Of a stretch of DNA of 64,000 bases, positions 10,943 through 21,804 are shown piece by piece. The DNA comes from Telopea speciosissima (Eukaryota; Streptophyta; Magnoliopsida; Proteales; Proteaceae). The stretch is taken from assembly GCF_018873765.1 (NCBI RefSeq), contig NW_025317403.1:62001-126000 (forward strand). Direction: 5' to 3'. Numbering within the stretch: position 1 is the first letter of the stretch; each line of letters opens with the position of its first letter. Both the position numbers and the translations under genes were made by a program. Under the pieces are notes generated by a model. It was not told the origin of the DNA. It did no database searches and saw nothing but the letters and a program-made list of their open reading frames with translations.

Positions 10943-13069
10943 GGTTATGGTCAATAAGGAATGGCTTTCAGCCTTGTCAAACTTGATAGGTTATGGTCAA
11001 TGAGGAATGGCTTTCAGCCTTCCCTTCTTCTCATACCAACTTTGACAGCCCGGACATTTCAGACCACTCCCCCATCTCTCTGCTATTCAGCCCTTCCCTT
11101 CCTTTCGGCCCCAAACCCTTTAAATACTTCGACATGTGGGCCCCTCACCCCTCTTTTTTAACCACAGTCCTTAAGGCTTGGGAAAAACCTGTCACAGCTT
11201 TCTCTTCCCCCCTCATTGAATTTCCTAGAAAGCTCAAAAATGTCAACGCAACTTTCAAGTATTGGAATTCCAATACTTTTGGGAACATATCTGAACAGGT
11301 TTTGGAATGCAAGGACAGACTTGGCTCAATTCAGATTCGGCTGCAATCGGGTCATTGCAATGGTGCTTTAGCAAATGAAGAAAAGGCTACTTCTCTTGAG
11401 CGTTCATCCTTACTTGCTCGAGAACAGAGCTTTCTAAAGTAGAAATCTAGAATCAAGTGGCTTGAGATGGGGGACTCTAATTCTGCTTATTTTCACAGAT
11501 CTCTGAAGGCCAAAGTTAATGCAAACTCGATTGTTCATCTTACAGCCCTGGATGGTTCCATTGTCTCCACTGTTAAAGGTATGAAAGACTTGGCTGTTTA
11601 GCATTTCAAAGGCCTCTTCACCAGCTCTCAGTTGGCCCCCCCTCCCATCCCGAATGGCCTACTCAACAAATTCATCCCCTCGGCCCTCCATGACTCTTTG
11701 AGCTCCATTCCTAATGAAGATGAGATTGTGGCTGCCATCCTCTCTCAAGGTTTCAGGAGCCCCAGGCCCGGATGGCTTAAGTACGGGGTTCTTTTTAGCT
11801 GCCTGGGACATTATCAAGCTGGATCTTATTGCTGCCACTGTCAGCTTCTTCTACAACCCTTATCAGGTCAAAGGTATCCACACTATTCTCTGCCTCATCC
11901 CCAAGAAGGACGGTGCCTCTGCTATGAGTGATTTCAGGCCCATTGCTCTTTGCAACCTCCCGTACAAATTTATTGCCAAGATCCTTGCTAGGCGGCTCAA
12001 AAGTGGGGTGGATATTCTTGTCAGTGACAACCAATCTGCTTTCATCCCTGGAAGACATATCTCGGACAACATCCTTATTTGTCATGACATTGTCAGAGCT
12101 TTTAGACGAAAAATCATTCCCCTGCTATTCTCCTGAAGATTGACATCCACAAAGCCTTTGATTCTTTAAGGTGGGACTTCATAAGTCAGCTGAAGACCAA
12201 GATGGGATTTCCTTGTATCTTTGTCAATTGGATTCAGGCTCGCATCTCTTCCCCAAAGTTTTCTGTGCTTGTTAATGGGAATTAGACAAGGCTGCCCTTT
12301 GTCCCCTTATTTGTTTACTTTGGCTTTGGAAGCTCTCTCTAGGGACATCCAAATTTGCACTGAACAACAGCTTATTGTGCCTATGCCAAAGTTTAAAGCT
12401 CTCAACCTCTCTAATTTGGCCTTTGCGGATGACCTGATGATCTTCTCCAAGGCTTCGTTAGCCTCTGTAGTCCATTATTCTTTGCTTGCAGCACTTTCAT
12501 GGGCTATCGGGCTTACGCATCAACCCCTCAAAGTCCCTCATTTTCTTTGCGGGGGATTCTGAGCTGGACAAGGCTCCTTTGCTTCAGAGATCTGGTTTTC
12601 AAGAAGGTCGCCTTCCTGTTAAGTATTTGGGTCTTCCTTTGATCCCTGCCAGGCTTTCAGCTCATCACTGCACTCTTATGCTTGACCTCATTCGGAAAAG
12701 GCTGCAATTATGGAAAGGCAAGCTTCTCTCATATGCTGGTAGGCTGGTTCTTATCAGATCAGTCTTGGAATCTTCGTATATCTGGAATCTATGGGTTGCC
12801 TCAAGCTACTATAAAGTCCTTGGAATCCCTTTTAGCTTCCATCCTCTGGAAGGGCAAAGATACTTCCAGATTTCTTCACCCCCCTCCCTGGGCTGCAGTG
12901 TGTCTGCCGAGGAATGAAGGAGGCTTGGGCATCAGAAGAATCAAAGAAGTGAACTTGGCTGGTATCTTGAAGTCAATCTGGAAGATTGCTTCAAAGCAAA
13001 AGAGCATCTGGGTTGACTGGATATACTCAGGGCCCCTTCGGCATGATTCCATTTGGACGGCTTCCTTGT
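10943..13069 (+). pseudogene. L1-type LINE copy 2
   Basis: About 2.1 kb. It starts in the last part of the endonuclease domain (SPDISDHSPISL, with the conserved SDH), continues through the linker (FDMWAPHPSFLTTVLKAWEKP, SRIKWLEMGDSNSAYFHRSL) and the RT (APGPDGLSTGFF, DFRPIALCNL, AKILARRLKSGVD, SAFIPGRHISDNILICHDIVRAF, FADDLMIF), and ends at the same truncated 3' point as copy 1. Lesions are a stop at about 11441, a frame change between SQGF and GAPGPDG near 11752, the shared shift near 12110, an internal deletion at about 12278 (sequence before GIRQGCPL), and further shifts near 12470. The first 35 bases (GTTATGGTCAATAAGGAATG onward) are directly duplicated at 10990. It has no intact ORF. Confidence 0.9.
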
Positions 13070-13677
13070 CAGTTTCACCTAAAGATATTTATCTCCCATT
13101 TTCAAAACGTATCATTATACTTACGATCCGGATAAGTATGGGAAAATTTATTCCGCTTGGAAGTTGGTTCAAGGAATTTTAGTACTTTCAGCTAGATTTG
13201 GTCTCATTCTGTCGGTTTAGAGAATCCAATAACTAACTGATTTCCTCTAAATCAGTTTCAGCTACAGATCTTTCTCCTTTTTTCGAAAACATATCATTAT
13301 AATGGCGATCCGGACGAGTATGGACAAATTAATTTCGCCTGCAAGTTGGCTAAAGGAATATTTGTACTGTATGCTATTGGGTCTCATTCTGTCGGTTCAA
13401 AGAATCCAAGAACTGGGCCGATATTTCCTAAAAATCAGTTTCAGCTACAAATCTCTATCTTCTTTTTCCGATGAATATCATTATAATGGCTAACCGGACG
13501 TGTATGGACAAAGTTATTCTGCTTGGAAGTTGGCCAATGGACTTTTAGTTATTTTAGCTAGATTGGGAATCATTCTTTCGGAATTGATAGTCCAAGATCT
13601 GGGCTGATATTTCCTATAAATTAGTTTCACCTACAAATCACTATCCCCCATTTTTTAAACACATTATAATGGCTAAC
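13070..13677 (-). repeat. 184-bp satellite, minus-orientation arm of unit 2
   Basis: Just over three monomers in reverse orientation between the LINE copy 2 end and the palindrome centre. Read outward from the centre, it mirrors the first monomers of the plus array that follows (AGTGATTTGTAGGTGAAAC, then GAAGATAGAGATCTGTAGC, then ATAAATATCTTTAGGTG), so it forms one arm of a long inverted repeat. Confidence 0.88.
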
Positions 13678-13711
13678 ATCCGGGCAGAATAACTTAGCCC
13701 ATACTCGTCCG
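13678..13711. other. palindrome centre loop, unit 2 (forward)
   Basis: A 34-nt spacer starting ATCCGGGCAGAATAACTTAG and ending CATACTCGTCCG, between CATTATAATGGCTAAC and GTTAGCCATTATAATG. Confidence 0.85.
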
Positions 13712-16700
13712 GTTAGCCATTATAATGTGTTTCAAAAATGGGGGATAGTGATTTGTAGGTGAAACTAATTTATAGGAAATATCGGCCCAGATCTTGGATT
13801 ATCTGGACCGAAAGAATGAGTCCCAATCCAGCTAAAATAACTAAAATTCCATTGGCCAACTTCCAAGCGGACTAAATTTATCCATACACGTCCGGTTAGC
13901 CATTATAATGATACGGATCGGAAAAAGAAGATAGAGATCTGTAGCTGAAACTGATTTTGAGGAAATCAGTAAGTTGTTGGATTCTCAAAACCGACAGAAT
14001 GAGACCAAATCTAGCTGAAAGTACTAAAATTCCATGAACCAACTTCCAAGCGGAATCCATTTTCCCATACTTATCCGGATCGCAATTATAATGATACGTT
14101 TTGAAAATGGGAGAAAAATATCTTTAGGTGAGACGGATTTAGAGGAAATACTGTCCCAGTTCTTAGATTCTCTAGACTGATAGAATGAGACCAAATCTAG
14201 CCAAAAGTACTAGAATTCCTTTAACCAACTTCCGGGAGGAATAAATTTTCTCATACTCATCCGTATTGCAATTATAATGATACGTTTTCGAAAATAGAAG
14301 ATAAAAATCTTTAGGTGAAACTGATTTAAAGGTAATATCGGCCCAGTTCTTGGATTCTCTAGACCGACAGAATGAGGCCAAATCTAGCCGAAGTAATAAA
14401 TTCCTTGACCCAACTTCCGGGCAGATTAACTTTGCGCATACTAATTACTTGTCGGGTTAGCTATTATAATTATGTGTTTACAAAAATAGGAGATAGAGAT
14501 CTGTTGGTGAAACTAATTACTTGTCGGGTTCGCTATTATAATTATGTGTTTACAAAAATAGGAGATAGAGATCTGTTGGTGAAACTAATTTAGAGGAAAT
14601 ATCGGCCTCTTGGATTATTTGGACCAATAGAATGAGACCCAATCAATAAAAAATTACTTAAATTCTTAGGGCCAACTTCTGGGCGGAACAACTTTGCCAT
14701 ACGCGTCCTGTTGGCCATTATAATATGTATTTTGAAAATAGGAGAAAGATCAGTACGTAACACTAATTTAGAGGAAATATTGCCCAAGTTCTTGGACTAC
14801 CGGGACCGAAAGAATGAGACCCAATCCAGCATAAAGTACATAAATTCCTTGAGCAAACTGTCAGGCAGAATAAAGTATCCCATAATTGTCCGGTTCGCAA
14901 TTATAATGATATGTATTTGGAAAAGGAGAAAGAGATCTGTAGGTGAAACTGATTTAGAGGTAATATCAGCCCAGCTCTTGGATACTCCCAACCGACAGAA
15001 TGAGACCCTATTCAATAGAATGGACTAAAATTCTTACGGCCAACATCCAGGAAGAATAACTTAGCTCATACTGATCTGGTTAGCCATTGTAATGTGTTAC
15101 AAAAATGGGAGATAGTGATTTGTAGGTGAAACTAATTTATAGGAAATATTGGCCCAGATCTTGGATTATCTGGACCGGTAGAATGAGACCCAATCCAGTT
15201 GAACTTACTAAAATTCCATTGGCCAACTTCCAGGCGGAATAACTTTATCCATACAAGTCCGGTTAGCCATTACAATGATACGCTTCGGAAAGACCTAGAG
15301 ATCTGTAGCTCAAACTGATTTAGAGAAAATATCGGCCCAAGTCTTGGATTCTCTGGACCAACAGAATGAGACCCAATATATAATAAAGTACAAATATTCC
15401 TTTAGCCAACTACTAGGCGGAATTAATTTGCCCATACTCATCCGGTTCGCCATTATAATGATATGTTTTCGGAAAAAGGAGAAAAGATTTGCAGCTGAAA
15501 CTGATTTAAAGGAAATCAATCCAGTTCTTAGATTCTCTAAACTGACAGAATGAGACCAAATCTAGCTAAAAGTACTAAAATTCCTTAAGCAATTTCCAGG
15601 CGGAATAAATTTTCCCATACTTCCAGGATTGCAATTATAATGATACGGTTGGAAAATGGGAGATAAAGATCTTTAGGTGAAACTGATTTAGAAGTAATAT
15701 TGGTCTAGTTCTTGGATTCTCTAGACCGACACAATGAGACCAAATATAGCTGAAAGTACTAAAATTCCTTGAACCAACTTCCGAGCGGAATAAATTTTCT
15801 CAAACTCATCTATACTGATTTAGAGGTAATATCGGCTCAGTTCTTGGATTCTCTAGACCGACAGAATGAGACCAAATATGGCTGAAAGTACTAAAATTCC
15901 TTTAGCCAACTTCCGGGCAGATTAACTTTGCGCATACTGATTGGGTTCGCTATTATAATTCTATGTTTACGAAAATGGGAGATACAGATCTGTTGGTGAA
16001 ACTAATTTGGAGGAAATATCAGCCCAGTTCTTGGATTCTTTGGACCGACAGAATGAGACCCAATCAAACAAAAAGTACTAAAATTCTTAGGGCCAACTTC
16101 TGGGCGGAATAACTTTGCCCATACTCATACAGTTAACCAATTATAATATGTATTTTTATAATGGGAGAAAGATCAGTCGGTAAAACTAATTTTGGGTAAA
16201 TACGTAAATTAGTATGTAAATTCCTTAAGCAAACTTCCGGGCAGAATAAAGTTGCCCATAATTATCCGGTTCACAATTATATTGAAATGTATTTGGAAAA
16301 GGAGATAGAGGTCTGTAGCTGAAAATGATTTAGAGGCAATATCAGCCCAGCTCTTGGAAACTCCCGACTGACAGAATGAGACACAATCTAGTAGAATGTA
16401 CTAAAATTCTTACGGTCAACATCCCAGAAAAATAACTTAGCCCATACTCGTCCGTTTAGCCATTACAATATGTGTTTCAAAACTGGGAGATAGTGATTTG
16501 TGGGTGAAACTAATTTACAGGAAATATCGGCCTAGATCTTGGATTATCAGGACCTACAGAATGAGACCCAATCCAGCTGAAATTACTAAAATACCATTGG
16601 CCAACTTCCAGGCAGAATAACTTTGCCCATACACGTCCGGTTGGCCATTATAATGATACATTTCGGAAAAAGGAGATAGAGAACTGTAGCTGAAACTGAT

Positions 16701-17172
16701 TTAGGGGAAATATTGGCCCAAGTCTTGCATTCTCTGAACCGCTAGAATGAGACCCAATCTAGCATAAAGTACAAATATTACTTTAGCCAACTTCCAGGCG
16801 GAATTAATTTGCCCATACTCATCCGATTTGCCATTATAGTTATATGTTTTCGGAAAAAGGAGAAAGAGATCTGTAGCCGAAACTGATTTTGAGGAAATCA
16901 GTCCAGTTCTTGGAATCTCTAAACCGACAAAATGAAACCAAATCTAGCTAAAAGAACTAAAATTCCCTTAACCAACTTCCAAGCGGAATAAATTTTTCCA
17001 CACTTATCCGGATTGCAATTATAATGATATGTTTCGAAAATGGGAGATAAAGATCTTTGGGTGAAACTGATTTAGAGGTAATATTAGCCCAGTTCTTGGA
17101 TTCTCTGGACTGACGGAATGAGACCAAATCTGGCCGAAAGTACTAAAATTCCTTGAACCAACTTCTAGGCGG
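13712..17172 (+). repeat. 184-bp satellite, plus-orientation array of unit 2
   Basis: About 18-19 monomers, in the same variant order as unit 1. The right arm lacks one monomer relative to its mirror image (the GAGGAAATCAGTAAGTTG monomer follows directly at about 13955). A 72-bp partial monomer is tandemly duplicated at 14450-14593. A shortened monomer lies at about 15810-15830, and a truncated one at about 16185-16220 (ACGTAAATTAGTATGTAAATT). Confidence 0.92.
14450..14593 (+). repeat. 72-bp tandem duplication inside one satellite monomer
   Basis: The segment starting TTGTCGGGTTAGCTATTATA and ending at GGTGAAACTAATTAC is followed at once by a near-identical second copy (TTGTCGGGTTCGCTATTATA). 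It is not seen at the equivalent place in the other units. Confidence 0.85.
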
Positions 17173-18683
17173 GTTATCGTCAATGAGGAATGGCTTTCAG
17201 CCTTGCCTTCTTCTAATGCCAACTTTGACAGCCCAGACATTTCAGAACACTCCCCCATCTCTCTAGCTATTCAGCCCTTCCCTTCCTTCGGCCCCAAACC
17301 CTTTAAACACTTCGACATGTGGGCCTCTCACCCCTCTTTTTTAACCACAGTCCTTCAAGCTTGGGAAAAACCTGTCACTACTTTCTCTTCCCCCCTCATT
17401 GCATTTTCTAGAAAGCTCAAAAATGTCAAGGCAGCTTTCAAGGATTGGAATTCCAATACTTTTGGGAACATATCTAAACAGGCTTTGGAATGCAAGGACA
17501 GACTTGGCTCAATTCAGATTCGGCTGCAATCGGATCATTGCAAGGGTGCTTTAGCAGTTGAAGAAAAGGCTACTTCTCTTGAGCTCTCTTCACTTGCTCG
17601 AGAAGAGAGCTTTCTGAAGTAGAAATCTAGAATCAAGTGGCTTGAGCTGGGGGACACTATTTCTGCTTATTTTAACAGATCTCTGAAGGCCAAAGTTAAT
17701 GCAAACTCCATTGTTCATCTTACAGCCCAAGATGGTTCTACTGTCTCCACTGTTAAAGGCAACAAAGACTTGGCTGTTCAGCATTTCAAGGGCCTCTTCA
17801 CCAGCTCTCAGTTGGCCTCCCCTCCCATCCCGAATGGCCTACTCAACAAATTCATCCCCTCGGCCCTCCATGACTCTTTGAGCTCCATTCCTAATGAAGA
17901 TGAGATTGCGGCTGCCATCCTCTCTCAAGGTTTCGGGAGCCCCAGGCCCGGAAGGCTTAAGTATGGGGTTCTTTTTAGCTGCCTAGGACATTATCAAGCT
18001 GGATCTTATTGCTCTCAACCTCTCTCATTTAGCCTTTGTGGATGACCTGATGATGTTCTCAAAGGCTTTGTTAGCCTCCCTGGAGTCCATTATGCTTTTC
18101 TTGCAGCACTTTCATGAGCTATCGGGCATGCGAATCAACCCCTCAAAGTCCCTCATTTTCTTTGCGGGGGATTCTGAACTGGACAAGGCTCCTTTGCTTC
18201 AGAGATCTGGTTTTCAAGAAGGTCACCTTCCTGTTAAGTGTTTGGGTCTTCCTTTGAACCCTGCCAGGCTTTCAGCTCATCACTGCACTCCTATGCTTGA
18301 CCTCATTCGGAAAAGGCTGCAATTATAGAAAAGCAAGCTTCTCTCATATGCTTGTAGGCTGGTTCTTATCAGATCAGTCTTGGAATCTTCGTATATCTGG
18401 AATCTATGGGTTGCCTCAAGCTACTATAAAGTCCTTGGAATCCCTTTTAGCTTCCATCCTCTGGAAGAGCAAAGATACTTCCAGATTTCTTCACCCCCTT
18501 CCCTGGGCTGCTGTGTATCTGCCGAAGAATGAAGGAGGCTTGGGTATCAGAAGAATCAAAGAAGTGAACTTGGCTGGAATCTTAAAGTTAATCTGGAAGA
18601 TTGCTTCAAAGCAAAAGAGCATCTGGGTTGACTGGACATACTCAGGGCCCCTTCGGCATGATTCCATTTGGACGGCTTCCCTG
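17173..18683 (+). pseudogene. L1-type LINE copy 3 with internal deletion
   Basis: This has the same truncated ends as the other copies but is only about 1.5 kb. It reads SPDISEHSPISLAIQPFPSFGPKPF, then the linker, then the start of the RT region. At about 18012 the sequence jumps from GGATCTTATTGCT to CTCAACCTCTCTCATTTAGC, skipping several hundred bases of RT fingers/palm that copies 2, 4 and 5 retain. The bases GCT are shared at both edges of the gap, suggesting a microhomology deletion. The catalytic box reads FVDDLMMF rather than FADDLMIF. The 35-base duplication at the 5' junction of copies 2, 4 and 5 is absent. A stop at about 17620 and a later frame change are present. Confidence 0.9.
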
Positions 18684-19292
18684 TCAGTTTCACCTAAAGA
18701 TATTTATCTCCCATTTTCAAAACGTATCATTATAATTGCGATCCGGTTAAGTATGGGAAAATTTATTCCGCTTGGAAGTTGGTTCAAGGAATTTTAATAC
18801 TTTCAGCTAGATTTGGTCTCATTTTGTCGGTTTAGAGAATCCAATAACTAACTGATTTCCTCTAAATCAGTTTCAACTACAAATCTCTCTCCTTTTTCCG
18901 AAAACATATCATTATAATGGCGATCCGGACGAGTATGGACAAATTAATTTAGCCTACAAGTTAGCTAAAGGAATATTTGTACTTTATGCTATTTGGTCAC
19001 AGTCTGTCAGTCTAAAGAATCCAAGACCTGGGCCGATATTTCCTAAAAATCAGTTTCAGCTACAGATCTGTATCTTCTTTTTCCGATACGTATCATTGTA
19101 ATGGCTAACTCGACGTGAATGAACAAAGTTATTCCGCTTGGAAGTTGGCCAATGGAATTTTAGTTATTTTAACTAGATTGGGACTCATTCTTTCGGTCCA
19201 GATAATCCAAGAACTGGGCCGATATTTCCTATAAATTAGTTTCACCCACAAATCACTATCCCCCACTTTTGAAACACATTATAATGGCTAAC
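18684..19292 (-). repeat. 184-bp satellite, minus-orientation arm of unit 3
   Basis: Just over three reverse-oriented monomers between LINE copy 3 and the palindrome centre. They are equivalent in order to the arms of units 2, 4 and 5. Confidence 0.87.
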
Positions 19293-19326
19293 ATCCGGGT
19301 AGAATAACTTAGCCCATACTCGTCCG
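19293..19326. other. palindrome centre loop, unit 3 (forward)
   Basis: A 34-nt spacer, ATCCGGGTAGAATAACTTAG at its start, differing from the unit 2 loop at one base. It lies between the complementary GGCTAAC and GTTAGCC stems. Confidence 0.83.
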
Positions 19327-21804
19327 GTTAGCCATTATAATGTGTTTCAAAAATGGGGGATAGTGATTTGTAGGTGAAACTAATTTATAGGAAATATCGG
19401 CCCAGATCTTGGATTATCTAGACCGAAAGAATGAGTCCCAATCCAGCTAAAATAACTAAAATTCCATTGGCCAATTTGCAAGCGGAATAACTTAGTCCAT
19501 ACACGTCCGGTTAGCAATTATAATGATACGGATCGGAAAAAGAAGATAGAGACTTGTAGCTGAAACTGATTTTGAGGAAATATCGGCCCAGATCTTGGAT
19601 TCTTTGGACCGACAGAATGAGACCCAATCTAGCATAAAGTACAAATATTCCTTTAGCCAACTTCCAGGCGAAATTAATTTGTCCATACTCGTCCAGATCG
19701 CCATTATAACGATATGTTTTCGGAGAAAGGAGAGAGATCTATAGCTGAAACTGATTTAGAGGAAATCAGTCAGTTATTGGATTCTCTAAACCGACAGAAT
19801 GAGACCAAATCCAGCTGAAAGTACTAAAATTCCTTGAACCAACTTCCAAGTGGAATAAATTTTCCCATACTTATCCGGATCGCAATTATAATGATACGTT
19901 TTTAAAATGGGAGATAAATATCTTTATGTGAAACTGATTTAGAGGTATTATCAGCCCAGGTCTTGGATTCTTTGGACTGACAGAATGAGACCCAATCTAG
20001 CATAAAGTACAAATATTCCTTTAGCCAACTTCCAGGCGAAATTAATTTGTCCATACTCGTCCAGATCGCCATTATAATGATATGTTTTCGGAAAAAGGAG
20101 AGAGATCTGTAGCTGAAACTGATTTAGAGAAAATCAATCAATTATTGGATTCACAAAAACCAACAGAATGAGACCAAATCTTGCTGAAAGTACTAAAATT
20201 CCTTGAACCAACTTCCTAGCGGAATTAATTTTCCCATACTTAACCAGATCGCAATTATAATGATACGTTTTCACAATGGGAGATAAATATCTGTCGGTGA
20301 AACTGATTTAGAGGAAATACTAGCCCAATTCTTAGATTCTCTAGACTGAATGAGACCAAATCTAGCCGAAAGTACTAGAATTCCTTTAACCAACTTTCGG
20401 GCGGAACAAATTTTCTCATACTCATCCGTATTACAATTATAATGATATGTTTTCGAAAATAGGCGATAAAAATCTTTCGGTGAAACTGATTTAGAGGTAA
20501 TATCGGCCTAGTTCTTGGATTCTCTGGACCGACAGAATGAGGCCAAATCTAGCTGAAAGTAATAAATTCCTTGAGCCATCTTCCGGGCAGATTAACTTTG
20601 CACATGCTTGTCGGGTTCGCTATTATAATTATGTGTTTACAAAAATGGGAGATAAAGATCTGTTGGTCAAACTAATTTCGAGAAAATATCAACCCAGTTC
20701 TTGGATTTTTTGGACCGACAGAATGAGACCAAATCGAACAAAAAGTACTAAAATTCTTAGGGCCAACTTCTGGGCGGAATAACTTTGCCCATACTCGTCC
20801 GGTTAGCCATTATAATATGTATTTTGAAAATGGGAGAAAAATCAATCGGTAAAACTAATTTTGGGGAAATACGTAAATTCCTTGAGCAAACTTCCGGGCA
20901 TAAAAAAGCTGCCCATAATTATCCAGTTCGCAATTATAATAAAATGTATTTGGAAAAGGAGATAGAGATCTATAGCTGAAACTGATTTAGAGGCAATATC
21001 AGCCAAGCTCTTGGATACTCCAGACCGACAGAATGAGACACAATCCAGTAGAATGTACTAAAATTCTTACGGCCAACATCCGGGAAGAATAACTTAGCCC
21101 ATACTCGTCCGTTTAGCCATTATAATATGTGTTTAAAAAATGGGAGATAGTGATTTGTGGGTGAATATCGGCCCAGATCTTGGATTATCAGGACTGACAG
21201 AATAAGATCCAATCCTGCTGAAATTACTAAAATTCCATTGGCCAACTTCCAGGCAGAATAACTTTGCCCATACACGTCCAGTTAGCCATTATAATAATAT
21301 GTTTCGGAAAACGGAGATAGAGAACTGTAGATGAAACTGATTTAGGGGAAATATCGGCCCAAGTCTTGCATTCTCTGAACTGATAGCCAATCTAGCATAA
21401 AGTACAAATATTCCTTTAGCCAACTTCCAGGCAGAATTAATTTGCCCATACTCTGCCGATTCGCCATTATCATTATATGTTTTCGGAAAAAGGAGAAAGA
21501 GATCTGTAGCTGAAACTGATTTTGAGGAAATCAGTCCAGTTCTTGCAATCTCTAAACCGACAGAATGAACCAAATCTAGCTAAAAGAACTAAACTTCCCT
21601 GAACCAACTTCCAGGCGGAATAAATTTTCCCACACTTATCCGGATTGCAATTATAATGATACGTTTCGAAAATGGGAAATAAAGATCTTTAGGTGAAACT
21701 GATTTAGAGGTAACATTGGCCCAGTTCATGGATTCTCTGGACTGACAGAATGAGACCAAATCTGGCCGAAAGTACTAAAATTCCCTGAACCAACTTCTGG
21801 GCGG
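19327..21804 (+). repeat. 184-bp satellite, plus-orientation array of unit 3 (short)
   Basis: Only about 13 monomers, roughly 1 kb shorter than units 1, 2 and 4. A two-monomer local duplication is visible: the block with TCTAGCATAAAGTACAAATA and CGAAATTAATTTGTCC at about 19600-19740 recurs at about 19970-20110. The monomers before LINE copy 4 are the same variants as before LINE copies 2 and 3. Confidence 0.9.
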
